Assembly: GCA_934668765.1 (NCBI GenBank)
Contig: CAKUOH010000024.1
Coordinates: 1-35,856 of the forward strand
DNA length: 35,856 nt
Direction: 5' to 3'
Origin: an uncultured Helicobacteraceae bacterium
Lineage (GTDB): Bacteria > Campylobacterota > Campylobacteria > Campylobacterales > Helicobacteraceae
A program made the translations under genes and the position numbers. Shown in pieces: positions 16,110-23,187 of this stretch. The notes beneath the pieces are model-generated. The model did no database searches. It was not told where the DNA came from and saw nothing but the letters and a program-made list of their open reading frames with translations. Positions within the stretch are counted from its first letter, which is position 1. Each line of letters begins with the position of its first letter.

Positions 16110-16940
16110 TCATAATGTCTCATTCGCTGGTCTTTTTTTAAATCTAAACTTCAAACCAAAGATAGTCAAAATCTTGTGGCATTTATCTTTATGATTTTTA
16201 ATCGAAAAAATTTGTTCTATAAAGCTGTATTGACAACTATGTTTAGCAAGAGCTTTATCTATTTCTTCTTGCGAAAAATACTTTAATTGAATTTCTTTTT
16301 TTTTATCATCTATTCTTCCATCTCTGCTTGATATACCATTCATATCATAATTAGCAACTATAAAGTTCAAGCGACAAAACTTTACAGATTCAGCATAAAA
16401 TTTGAGCCATCTATCATAATCACTTGCTATTTTATATTTTGTGTCAAATAAACCATATATTTCAAACAAAGTCCGCTTAACAAATGAGGATTGAGTGTTG
16501 ATATTGTCATAAATAAAAAATATAATGTCCAAAGAATGTGATTTTCCCACAATCTTAGGATACTTAAAAATTTTACTTTTCTCTTTATACATTGCATTTG
16601 CATAACCATATAGGATATCGCCATCAACATTTTGCTTTATAAATTTTTCCAAAACCTTATCGTTGTAAAAACAATCCCCTGCATTCATAAAATTTAGGTA
16701 TTCCCCTGTGGCAAGTTTTATCCCTTTATTACAAGCATCATAAATCCCATTATCGGACTCTGACACAAATTTATCAATCCTATATTTATACTTCTCAAAA
16801 ACAGCAAGTGTTTCTTCGTTTGACCTGCCATCAACAACTATCCACTCAAAATCCTGCCACGATTGATTGACGATGCTCTCGCAAGTTTTTTCTAAATTCG
16901 GCTCGTTATAACAGATTGTTATAATGCTTAATTTTTTCAT
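16110..16940 (-). CDS. glycosyltransferase family 2 (WcaE-like)
   Basis: A 276-residue GT-A glycosyltransferase that begins the minus-strand operon. It shows I-T-I-C-Y-N-E, E-W-I-V-V-D-G-R-S and, in place of a classic DxD, F-M-N-A-G-D, the form seen in the WcaE-like group. S-D-N-G-I-Y-D-A-C-N-K-G is another group signature. An A9 run near codon 220 (T9 at 16296-16304 on the plus strand) is a possible slippage site. The C-terminus F-G-L-K-F-R-F-K-K is a basic/hydrophobic tail like that of the transferase at 10733. It probably adds a sugar to the surface glycan. Confidence 0.9.
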   Translation of the reverse strand: MKKLSIITICYNEPNLEKTCESIVNQSWQDFEWIVVDGRSNEETLAVFEKYKYRIDKFVSESDNGIYDACNKGIKLATGEYLNFMNAGDCFYNDKVLEKFIKQNVDGDILYGYANAMYKEKSKIFKYPKIVGKSHSLDIIFFIYDNINTQSSFVKRTLFEIYGLFDTKYKIASDYDRWLKFYAESVKFCRLNFIVANYDMNGISSRDGRIDDKKKEIQLKYFSQEEIDKALAKHSCQYSFIEQIFSIKNHKDKCHKILTIFGLKFRFKKRPANETL

Positions 16941-16997
16941 TTATGTCCTTAATTCGATGAGAAAATTCAACTACCCATCTCAGCAAATCTGTCCGCT

Positions 16998-17003
16998 ATG
17001 ATA
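16998..17003 (-). promoter_or_regulatory. putative -10 element of the glycan operon
   Basis: On the minus strand TATCAT (17003 to 16998) follows TGTGT and lies about 57 bases before the ATG at 16940. No convincing -35 was found, as is common for the vegetative sigma factor of Campylobacterota. It shares its intergenic region with the divergent MerR-type promoter copy 3. Confidence 0.35.
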
Positions 17004-17084
17004 ACACAAAATTCTAAACAAAAACTTAAAACACGGGTATCTTACTAAAAATTAAAATTTTTTGCAAATTTGTAAATTTCCCCC

Positions 17085-17115
17085 TTGACAAACACTAGGT
17101 GTAATGCTTTATAAT
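17085..17115 (+). promoter_or_regulatory. MerR-type promoter, copy 3 (19-bp spacer)
   Basis: TTGACA 17085-17090 and TATAAT 17110-17115, spacer 19 bp with the ACAC/GTGT dyad (the central bases differ from copy 1: TAG instead of TTG). It lies 47 bases before the alcohol dehydrogenase ATG and probably also drives the merR gene behind it, giving autoregulation. Confidence 0.85.
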
Positions 17116-17162
17116 GTCAAAACCAAATTTGATTTTAGTATTTTCACACAAAAGGAGCATTT

Positions 17163-18248
17163 ATGCAAGAGTATATTTCACAAGCAATTAGCGGTGCGAA
17201 AATCGCCGCAAAAGGCTACGCGGTGGCGGATAAAAACGCTAAATTCACGCCCTACAAATTCACGCGCCACGCACTTGGCGAGCGCGACATTTTGATGGAG
17301 ATTTTGTTTGCGGGCATTTGCCACAGCGACATTCACAACGCAAGAAGCGAGTGGGGCGAGGGCATTTACCCTATGGTGCCCGGACACGAAATCGCAGGGC
17401 GCGTCATCGCCGCAGGGAGCAAGGTGAGCAAATTCAAAGTGGGCGATTATGCTGGGGTTGGTTGTATGGTGAATTCGTGCGGCGAGTGCGAAGCGTGCAA
17501 GGCAAGCAACGAGCAGTTTTGCCAAAACACCATTTTCACCTACAACTGCAAGGACTGCTTCCACGGGGGCGAGCCAACTTACGGCGGTTACAGCGACAAC
17601 CTTGTCGTAAGCGAGGACTTTGCCGTAACCGTGCCGCAAAATGCTCCGCTTGACAAGGTAGCACCACTTTTGTGCGCGGGCATTACGACTTATTCGCCGC
17701 TTAAATTTAGCAAGGTGAGTGCGGGCAAAAAGGTAGGCGTTGCGGGCTTTGGCGGGCTTGGGGTGATGGCGGTAAAATACGCGCTGAAAATGGGCGCTGA
17801 GGTTTTCGTTTTTGCGCGCAACAAAAACAAAGAAAGCGACGCCTTAAAACTTGGCGCAAAGGCACTTTACACCACAGACAAGCTGAGCGAAGTAAAAGAA
17901 TGCTTTGACTTAATCATCTCCACAATCCCAACCGCTTATGAGCCTATGGACTATGTGCGGCTGCTTGGTTATGGCGGAGAGTTTTGCGTAGTGGGGCTTC
18001 CGCCTGCTGAGGTGATGCCACAAATCGCGATAAACTCGCTTGTTTTTGCAGGACACCGCCGCGTGTATGGCTCTATCATCGGCGGTATGAAAGAAACGCA
18101 AGAAATGCTTGACTTTTCGCTAACTCACGGCATTTACCCAGAAACTGAAATCATCACAGCCGACAAGATAGATGAAGCCTACGAAAAACTCACCACAGGC
18201 AAGGCGAAATTCCGCTATGTCATCGACATAAAAAAGTCGAAATTTTAA
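17163..18248 (+). CDS. zinc-dependent alcohol dehydrogenase (cinnamyl-alcohol/YahK type)
   Basis: A 361-residue medium-chain dehydrogenase of the NADP(H)-preferring cinnamyl-alcohol-dehydrogenase group. Catalytic zinc ligands are C53 (in C-H-S-D-I-H), H75-E76 (P-G-H-E) and C171. The structural zinc is held by C106, C109, C112 and C120. The cofactor motif is G-F-G-G-L-G at 195-200. AAAGGAG supports the start. Enzymes of this group reduce a wide range of aldehydes to alcohols. Its place behind MerR-type promoter copy 3 and before the regulator suggests induction by toxic aldehydes. Confidence 0.93.
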   Translation: MQEYISQAISGAKIAAKGYAVADKNAKFTPYKFTRHALGERDILMEILFAGICHSDIHNARSEWGEGIYPMVPGHEIAGRVIAAGSKVSKFKVGDYAGVGCMVNSCGECEACKASNEQFCQNTIFTYNCKDCFHGGEPTYGGYSDNLVVSEDFAVTVPQNAPLDKVAPLLCAGITTYSPLKFSKVSAGKKVGVAGFGGLGVMAVKYALKMGAEVFVFARNKNKESDALKLGAKALYTTDKLSEVKECFDLIISTIPTAYEPMDYVRLLGYGGEFCVVGLPPAEVMPQIAINSLVFAGHRRVYGSIIGGMKETQEMLDFSLTHGIYPETEIITADKIDEAYEKLTTGKAKFRYVIDIKKSKF

Positions 18249-18271
18249 GGCTTTAAGCGGACAAAACCAAC

Positions 18272-18301
18272 CCTTTTGCGTGTAAATTTACGCGCAAAAG
18301 G
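18272..18301 (+). promoter_or_regulatory. 30-bp near-perfect palindrome between adh and merR
   Basis: CCTTTTGCG and CGCAAAAGG flank a GTAAATTTAC core with only one non-matching pair in 30 bp. It ends 17 bases before the merR ATG. It could be an operator, or an mRNA hairpin that tunes the ratio of dehydrogenase to regulator. It differs from the ACAC/GTGT dyad, so it is not the same operator. Confidence 0.5.
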
Positions 18302-18318
18302 CGACAGAAAGGACAAAA

Positions 18319-18750
18319 ATGAGCTACACTATCATCGATGTAGAAAGGCAAACGGGCATTTCATCGCGCACACTGCGCTTTTGGGCGAGCAAGGGGCTTT
18401 TCCCTTTCACTCAGCTAAGCGAACACGGCACGCGTTATTTTGCGCAAAGTGATGTCGAGTGGGCGCAGTGGATAGAGTGTTTGCGGAGTTTGGATATGAG
18501 TATAGAGGACATTCGCCGCTATCTTTATCTTTTTTCGCAAGGCAAGGACACGGCTAGCGAGCGCAAAAGGCTTTTGCAACGCCAGCAAAACAAAATCGAA
18601 CAGCACCTAAAAACCCTACAAAATTCACTTGAAAAGGTGAAATTTAAAATCGAACTTTACGAGGAAATGGAGGCTTTGGGCGAGGATATTTTCGATAAAA
18701 ACAGCAAATTTTACTACAAAAAACTTCCAAAATTCAAAGGTAAATGCTGA
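18319..18750 (+). CDS. MerR-family transcriptional regulator (AdhR/NmlR-like)
   Basis: A 143-residue MerR protein. The N-terminal winged helix-turn-helix runs from Y-T-I-I-D-V through T-G-I-S-S-R-T-L-R-F-W to H-G-T-R-Y-F (about 1-70). A long dimerisation helix (about 75-125, L/Q/E-rich) follows. C54, in W-I-E-C-L-R-S-L-D-M-S-I-E-D-I, sits where AdhR-type regulators carry the cysteine that senses aldehydes and other electrophiles. A second Cys is the last residue. There is no metal-binding loop of the MerR/CueR type. GAAAGGAC precedes the ATG. It lies 70 bases behind adh, and it is the obvious candidate regulator of the five 19-bp-spacer promoters in the window. Confidence 0.9.
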   Translation: MSYTIIDVERQTGISSRTLRFWASKGLFPFTQLSEHGTRYFAQSDVEWAQWIECLRSLDMSIEDIRRYLYLFSQGKDTASERKRLLQRQQNKIEQHLKTLQNSLEKVKFKIELYEEMEALGEDIFDKNSKFYYKKLPKFKGKC

Positions 18751-18757
18751 ATTCGCC

Positions 18758-18793
18758 ACGCCGTTTTTGCAAAACAGCTCACAAAAACGGCGT
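18758..18793 (+). terminator. hairpin after merR
   Basis: A 12-bp stem, ACGCCGTTTTTG paired with its complement at 18782-18793, encloses a 12-base loop, eight bases after the merR stop. No long U-run follows, so termination strength is uncertain. A degenerate version (CGCCGT/ACGGCG) is kept in repeat copy B. Confidence 0.5.
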
Positions 18794-18817
18794 TTCACGC
18801 AAACTTTGCAAAATAAT

Positions 18818-18874
18818 ATGAAAGCCACAAGGCAAGGCGCAAAAAGCAAATTTAGCTCAATTCTTGGCATTTAA
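18818..18874 (+). other. conserved 57-bp core of the repeat (possible 18-residue ORF)
   Basis: An ATG-to-TAA frame of 18 codons (begins MKATRQGAKSKF) that recurs at 21454-21510 with two base changes, both non-synonymous. There is no convincing ribosome site. It is the best conserved part of the repeat block, better than its flanks. Whether it is a peptide, an RNA element or a DNA site cannot be told. The opposite strand also reads open in both copies. Confidence 0.35.
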
Positions 18875-19064
18875 AAAATTTATCAGCCTTTTGGCAAACA
18901 CTCAAAAAATCACAATTTTATAAAAACACAACAAGTTTTTTTAAGCAACGCAAAAATCCATAAAATTTTGAATTTTTATGCCGAATTTTTTAAGAAATTC
19001 AAAAAATTTTACACAAATTTAAAAATTTTAAATTTTTTTTTTGCAAATTTTTTGAATTTAGCCC

Positions 19065-19095
19065 TTGACAAACACTTGGTGTAATGCTTTATAAT
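19065..19095 (+). promoter_or_regulatory. MerR-type promoter, copy 4 (19-bp spacer)
   Basis: TTGACA 19065-19070, TATAAT 19090-19095, 19-bp spacer with ACAC-TTG-GTGT. It lies 48 bases before the ATG of the complete aldo/keto reductase. The leader shares GTCAAAAC and AAATTTGATTTT with the leader of promoter copy 3. A T10 run lies 22 bases upstream of the -35. Confidence 0.85.
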
Positions 19096-19143
19096 GTCAA
19101 AACAAAATTTGATTTTGGATAAAATTCAAACAAAGGAGCAAAA

Positions 19144-19995
19144 ATGCTTTACGCTACACTCAACAACGGCGTTAAAATGCCTATTTTAGGCTATGGGACT
19201 TACCAAATCCCAAACAGCGAAGCACAAAGGTGCGTGGAGGACGCTTTGAGCGTGGGTTACCGCCTAATCGACACGGCGCAAGCCTACGCAAACGAGCAAG
19301 CCATAGGCGAGGCTCTTAAAAGCGCGATGAAAGGGGGCATTAAACGAGATGATCTTTTCATCGAAACAAAACTTTGGATAAGCCACGCAAACGAAAAAGA
19401 CGCACTAAAAGCCTTTGATACAAGCCTAAAAAAGCTAGGACTTGACTACATAGACCTTTATGTGATTCATCAACCTTACAACGACAGCTACGGCGCGTGG
19501 CGAGCGATGAGCAAGCTTTACAAAGAGGGCAAAATCCGCGCTATCGGCGTGAGCAACTTTTATGCGGACAAAATCACGGACTTTTGCACCTTTAACGACA
19601 TAAAGCCCGCTGTTAATCAAATCGAGCTGCACCCATTTTTTCAAAAGGTTGATGAGCAAAAAATCAACAACGATTTAAGTGTAGCCGTGCAAAGCTGGGC
19701 GAGCTTTGCGGAGGGGCAAAATGGCATTTTCAAAAACGAGATTTTAAGCCAAATCGGCAAAAAGTATGGCAAAACCCCAGCACAAGTGATTTTGCGCTGG
19801 CTGATTGAGCGAAATGTCATCGTCATACCAAAAACCACGAGCATAGAGCGAATGCGTGAGAATTTCGCCGTGTTTGACTTCGCGTTAAGTGCTGATGATA
19901 AGGCAAAAATCGCCACGCTTGACACAAACAAAACGCTTTTTATCGACCACCGCGACCCAAAATCTGTTAGCTTTTTGGCAAGTATAAAGGCATAA
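19144..19995 (+). CDS. aldo/keto reductase (2,5-diketogluconate-reductase-like)
   Basis: A complete 283-residue TIM-barrel reductase. The catalytic tetrad is Asp43 and Tyr48 (L-I-D-T-A-Q-A-Y), Lys76 (E-T-K-L-W) and His109 (V-I-H-Q-P). The C-terminal cofactor signature V-I-P-K-T-T-S-I-E-R-M-R-E-N is present. It reduces aldehydes or ketones with NADPH in the cytosol. AAAGGAG precedes the ATG and MerR-type promoter copy 4 is directly upstream. The following reductase gene starts 10 bases after its stop, so the two are co-transcribed. Fragments related to it lie at 1-114 and 2588-2947. Confidence 0.95.
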   Translation: MLYATLNNGVKMPILGYGTYQIPNSEAQRCVEDALSVGYRLIDTAQAYANEQAIGEALKSAMKGGIKRDDLFIETKLWISHANEKDALKAFDTSLKKLGLDYIDLYVIHQPYNDSYGAWRAMSKLYKEGKIRAIGVSNFYADKITDFCTFNDIKPAVNQIELHPFFQKVDEQKINNDLSVAVQSWASFAEGQNGIFKNEILSQIGKKYGKTPAQVILRWLIERNVIVIPKTTSIERMRENFAVFDFALSADDKAKIATLDTNKTLFIDHRDPKSVSFLASIKA

Positions 19996-20005
19996 GGGAG
20001 AGAAA

Positions 20006-21169
20006 ATGAAAAATACCACAGATTCAAAGCGCAGAGAATTTATCGCAAATTCGGCGAAATTCGCAGGACTTGCGATGATGACAAACGCATTGCCACTAAT
20101 GGCAAGTGGCACAAATTCAACAAAAGGAGCAAGTATGAAAGCAAACACTTCACACAGCAAAAACGGCGTGAAATTCATCAAGGTTGGCAACACAGACATT
20201 GAGATTTCACAAATCTGCATAGGCGCGATGAGCTTTGGCAAGGCGGGGACTTTGCACGATTGGACACTTGATGAAAAGGCTAGCGAAGCCATCATCAAGC
20301 ACGCACTTGAAAAGGGGCTAAATTTCTTTGACACGGCAAATATCTACTCTGCTGGGACTAGCGAGGAATATCTTGGCAAGGCGCTAAAAAAATTTGCCAA
20401 GCGCGATGAAGTCGTCATCTCATCAAAAGTGTATTTCAATCAAGGTATTCTTTCACGCAAGGCGATTTTGCGTGAGATTGATGGCACTTTGAAACGGCTT
20501 GGCACGGATTATTTGGATATTTATATTATCCACCGCTTTGATTACACCACGCCGATTGAAGAGACTATGCAAGCCTTGCACGAGCTTGTTAAGGCTGGCA
20601 AAGTGCGTGCGCTTGGAGCTAGTGCTATGTATGGCTATCAGTTTGCAAATATGCAACAAGTCGCCAAAGATAACAATCTCACGCCTTTTAGCATTATGCA
20701 AAACCACTACAACTTGCTCTACCGCGAGGACGAACGCGAACTAATCCCTATTTGTAAGCAACAAGGCGTTACGCTTATGCCTTACTCTCCGCTTGCGTCT
20801 GGGCGTTTGGCACGCACAGAGTGGAAAACCGACACGATTCGTAGCAAGACAGACAAAGTCGCTATGGGCAAGTATGACAAAACAGAAACCCAAGACAAAA
20901 TCATCGCTCAACGCGTAAATGAACTCGCAAAGAAAAAAGGCGTGGCAATGAGCCAAATCTCTTTGGCGTGGCTTTTGGCAAAAGGTGCTGGCGCGCCTAT
21001 CATCGGTTCGACCAAAGCCAAATACATTGATGAAGCGGTGGGCGCGATGAGTGTCAAACTAAGTGCTAATGAAATCGCATACTTAGAGGAGGCTTATGTC
21101 CCGCATAATATCGTGGGTGCTTTAAGCGAAGAAGAAGCAAAGGAATCACTTAAAAATTTGGTGAAATAG
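20006..21169 (+). CDS. aldo/keto reductase with a possible Tat signal and an internal second start
   Basis: A 387-residue reductase of the YajO/Tas-like group. The tetrad is Asp109, Tyr114, Lys141 and His176. The first 43 residues are extra: K-R9-R10-E-F-I followed by a moderately hydrophobic stretch and a small-residue region, which looks like a twin-arginine export signal. AAGGGAG supports the long start at 20006. A second, stronger AAAAGGAG lies five bases before Met44 (ATG 20135), where the reductase domain proper begins. The gene could therefore yield an exported and a cytosolic form. It follows the cytosolic reductase by 10 bases under promoter copy 4. Confidence 0.92.
   Translation: MKNTTDSKRREFIANSAKFAGLAMMTNALPLMASGTNSTKGASMKANTSHSKNGVKFIKVGNTDIEISQICIGAMSFGKAGTLHDWTLDEKASEAIIKHALEKGLNFFDTANIYSAGTSEEYLGKALKKFAKRDEVVISSKVYFNQGILSRKAILREIDGTLKRLGTDYLDIYIIHRFDYTTPIEETMQALHELVKAGKVRALGASAMYGYQFANMQQVAKDNNLTPFSIMQNHYNLLYREDERELIPICKQQGVTLMPYSPLASGRLARTEWKTDTIRSKTDKVAMGKYDKTETQDKIIAQRVNELAKKKGVAMSQISLAWLLAKGAGAPIIGSTKAKYIDEAVGAMSVKLSANEIAYLEEAYVPHNIVGALSEEEAKESLKNLVK
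20122..20137 (+). promoter_or_regulatory. internal ribosome-binding site and start (Met44)
   Basis: AAAAGGAG at 20122-20129 and ATG at 20135-20137, in frame with the reductase at 20006. The five-base spacing and the match are as good as those of the main genes nearby. It would produce a signal-less 344-residue enzyme. Confidence 0.6.
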
Positions 21170-21177
21170 CAAATAGC

Positions 21178-21207
21178 AAATCGTAGGAATGCGGATTCCT
21201 ACGATTT
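21178..21207 (+). terminator. hairpin terminator after the reductase pair
   Basis: A perfect 13-bp stem (AAATCGTAGGAAT with its complement) around a four-base loop GCGG, starting nine bases after the stop. The stem has A/T at its base, as in bidirectional terminators. Confidence 0.7.
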
Positions 21208-21232
21208 AGGCGGCATTTTAGCTGTGCTTTGT

Positions 21233-21321
21233 TATAATCGCGTAAATCTATTTAAGGATAAAATTTGAGTTTATGCGACCTTAAAAAAGAAATAAATCCA
21301 TTAAAAACTCTTTTAAAATAA
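21233..21321 (+). other. orphan promoter with a truncated gene start
   Basis: An extended -10 (TG-T-TATAAT, hexamer 21233-21238) is followed by AAGGA at 21254-21258 and a TTG-initiated frame 21265-21321 of 18 codons (S-L-C-D-L-K-K-E-I-N) ending in TAA. Promoter, ribosome site and start together look like the beginning of a gene whose body was replaced by the repeat block that follows at about 21380. Another short frame just downstream (21325-21390) ends in MGKC, like the GKC end of merR. Confidence 0.35.
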
Positions 21322-21381
21322 AAAATGCAAATTAAGCCTAAAACAAAGGCTAAAACGCATTCAAACGACTTTGAAATGGGC

Positions 21382-21706
21382 AAATGCTGAATTTCACCAC
21401 GCCGTTTTTGTAAAAACCAAAGACGGCGCAGCAAGCAAATCTTGCAAAGCAATATGAAAGCCACAAGGCAAGGCGCAAAAAGCAAATTTGGCTCAATTTT
21501 TGGCATTTAAAAATTCATCAATTTTTTAGCAAACACTCAAAAATTCAAAATTTTACAAAAACACAACAAGTTTTTTTAAGCAACGCAAAATCCACAAAAT
21601 TTAAGTTTTTATGCCGAATTTTTTAAGAAATTCAAAAAAATTCAAATTTTTTTGCAAATTTTTGAATTTTCCCCTTGACAAACACTTGGTGTAATGCTTT
21701 ATAATA
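21382..21706 (+). repeat. intergenic repeat block, copy B (promoter-containing)
   Basis: Second copy of the block at 18745-19096, in the same orientation, diverged by scattered substitutions and small indels. Together with the terminator, the orphan gene start and the leader it fills the 645 bases between the reductase pair and the transporter. It carries the 57-bp core (21454-21510) and MerR-type promoter copy 5. No other gene is visible here. Confidence 0.8.
21675..21705 (+). promoter_or_regulatory. MerR-type promoter, copy 5 (19-bp spacer)
   Basis: TTGACA 21675-21680, TATAAT 21700-21705, 19-bp spacer with ACAC-TTG-GTGT. It is the last part of repeat copy B and faces the transporter, 109 bases before its start. 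The leader holds a 9-bp inverted repeat, GGCGTTTTG (21726-21734) with CAAAACGCC (21790-21798). Confidence 0.8.
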
Positions 21707-21814
21707 ATGCTGAAAATTTACAAAAGGCGTTTTGCGAATTTTGCAAGAAATCAAGCTCAATTTAAGCTAAAATTTAGGCAAAAATTCAACAAAACGCCAC
21801 GACAAGGATTAACG

Positions 21815-23092
21815 ATGAAACAAATGCGTTTATTTTTTGGCAAACTTTTGAGCTTAAAGCAAGGCGAATTCAAGCTTTTAGCACTTTCTTTTGGCTTTAT
21901 TTTCGTGCTTTTTAGCTCTTATGCCTTGCTTCGTCCTATGCGCGATGCTTTGGGGCTTGCGGGTGGCAAAGATGAGCTAAAATGGCTGTTTTTAGGGACA
22001 TTTATTGCTTGTATATTTGCAAGTATCGTGCTTATGTGGCTATCTACACGGGTTAAGCGGCGATTTTATATCGACTTTGTGCTAATATTTTTTGGGCTAA
22101 ATTTGCTAATTTTTTATGGCTCAATGAAAGGAATCGCCCCAGAATCTAGCGAATTTGTCTGGCTATGTCGAATCTTTTATGTATGGGTTAGCGTGTTTAA
22201 TCTCTTTGCGTTTTCTAGCGCGTGGAGCTTATTAAGCGATATTTTTAGCAAGGAAGCAAGTCAAAGGCTCTTTGGTATAATTACTGCGGGGGCAAGTCTA
22301 GGGAGTATCGCTGGGGCGGCAAGTGTGAAGTTTTTAGTCGCACACATTGGCGTTAGCAATCTCATCTTTGCTTCAATGCTACTGCTTGGATTCGCACTAA
22401 TGCTAAAATATGCGATGATAGCTGAGCTAAAGCACTTTGAATCCGCCGAATCTTTGGCACGATTTGACAAAACCATCGGTGCAAAAAATCCATTTGTAGG
22501 CTTTTTGCTCATCATCAAATCGCGCTATTTGCTTATGCTATGCGCGTTTGTGCTACTTTTAACAAGCGTTTCAACCTTTCTTTATATGGAGCAGGCACGA
22601 ATCATAAGGGAGCTTTTCCCTACTAGAGAAGCGCGAGTCGCGGCGTTTGCAAATATCGACTTAATCGTCCAAAGCCTAGCACTCTTTATCCAAATCTTTC
22701 TAACCGCCAAAATCGCGCAGTTTTTTAGGCTAACTACAATGCTAGGTGCGCTTGGATTTATCGTAGGCATAGGCTTTGTTGTCCTTGCATTCACGCACCC
22801 CGCGTTTTTGCCTATCGTCATAGTGATGAGTATCCGCAGAGTGGGCGAATATGCGCTAGTCAAACCCGCGCGAGAAATGCTTTTTGTCCCATTAAGTAGC
22901 GATGAAAAATACAAAGTCAAAAACTTCCTTGACGCCGTAGTATATCGCGGTGGAGATGCCTTGTCGGCGCAAGTGGAGGGCATTTTTGCAAATATCGGCA
23001 TAGTTGCCGTGCTACTTGTGGGTGCTGGGATTAGCTTTGTGTGGGGAATTTTAGGGATTTTGCTAGGCAGGGCATATCACAAGGAAAAGTGA
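21815..23092 (+). CDS. NTT/MFS-like transporter (NTP/NDP exchange family homologue)
   Basis: A 425-residue integral membrane protein with about a dozen hydrophobic segments. ATG 21815 with AAGGA seven bases upstream is preferred. A longer frame reaches to 21707, but its first 36 residues are encoded by the leader just after promoter copy 5. L-L-R-P-M-R-D (38-44) in the first membrane segment and the R-R-x-G-E-Y-A-L-x-K-P-A-R-E-x-L-F stretch near residue 320 are typical of bacterial homologues of the ATP/ADP translocase family. These free-living homologues are not shown to exchange nucleotides, so the substrate is open. Control by the MerR-type promoter seems to come from the duplicated block. 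Confidence 0.8.
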   Translation: MKQMRLFFGKLLSLKQGEFKLLALSFGFIFVLFSSYALLRPMRDALGLAGGKDELKWLFLGTFIACIFASIVLMWLSTRVKRRFYIDFVLIFFGLNLLIFYGSMKGIAPESSEFVWLCRIFYVWVSVFNLFAFSSAWSLLSDIFSKEASQRLFGIITAGASLGSIAGAASVKFLVAHIGVSNLIFASMLLLGFALMLKYAMIAELKHFESAESLARFDKTIGAKNPFVGFLLIIKSRYLLMLCAFVLLLTSVSTFLYMEQARIIRELFPTREARVAAFANIDLIVQSLALFIQIFLTAKIAQFFRLTTMLGALGFIVGIGFVVLAFTHPAFLPIVIVMSIRRVGEYALVKPAREMLFVPLSSDEKYKVKNFLDAVVYRGGDALSAQVEGIFANIGIVAVLLVGAGISFVWGILGILLGRAYHKEK

Positions 23093-23118
23093 GAGTTTAT
23101 AGTAAAAATTTTATATTT

Positions 23119-23172
23119 GGTGATATTTTGGCACGAATCTTATAACTAAAATATTGCAAACCACCAAAATAT
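23119..23172 (+). repeat. 54-bp element with inverted ends, copy 1
   Basis: Shares a 38-nt core (GTGATATTTTGGCACGAATC... CTAAAATATTGC) with 26937-26974, differing at two bases. ATATTTTGG at 23123 pairs with CCAAAATAT at 23164, so it can fold. It lies between the transporter and fbpC, which converge here, and may serve as a bidirectional terminator. Confidence 0.6.
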
Positions 23173-23187
23173 TTGCGAATCTAAAAT

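Larger units (their letters stand above)
18745..19096 (+). repeat. intergenic repeat block, copy A (promoter-containing)
   Basis: From the last codons of merR to the -10 of promoter copy 4 this stretch is similar along its whole length to 21382-21706. Shared parts in order: a G+C hairpin (CGCCG/CGGCG), a highly conserved stretch 18818-18874, an A-rich stretch with ACACAACAAG and T7, the T-tract (T10 here at 19033-19042, T7 in copy B) and the MerR-type promoter. This gene-free stretch of nearly 400 bases therefore holds a duplicated regulatory block rather than a missed gene. Confidence 0.8.

Noticed and set aside
16296..16304. A9 run (coding strand) in the glycosyltransferase as a phase switch
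   Set aside because: A/T runs of this length are common in such AT-rich DNA and lie near the gene end. Weaker evidence than the G8 tracts.
18625..18870. Minus-strand frame similar to another at 21252-21506 (both begin MPxIExNLLFAPCLVAFIL)
   Set aside because: The similarity follows from the DNA repeat. Both frames lack ribosome sites, and one runs antisense into merR.
21707..21814. N-terminal extension of the transporter
   Set aside because: The frame is open, but it begins two bases after the promoter -10 hexamer, so it would not be on the transcript. ATG 21815 has AAGGA.
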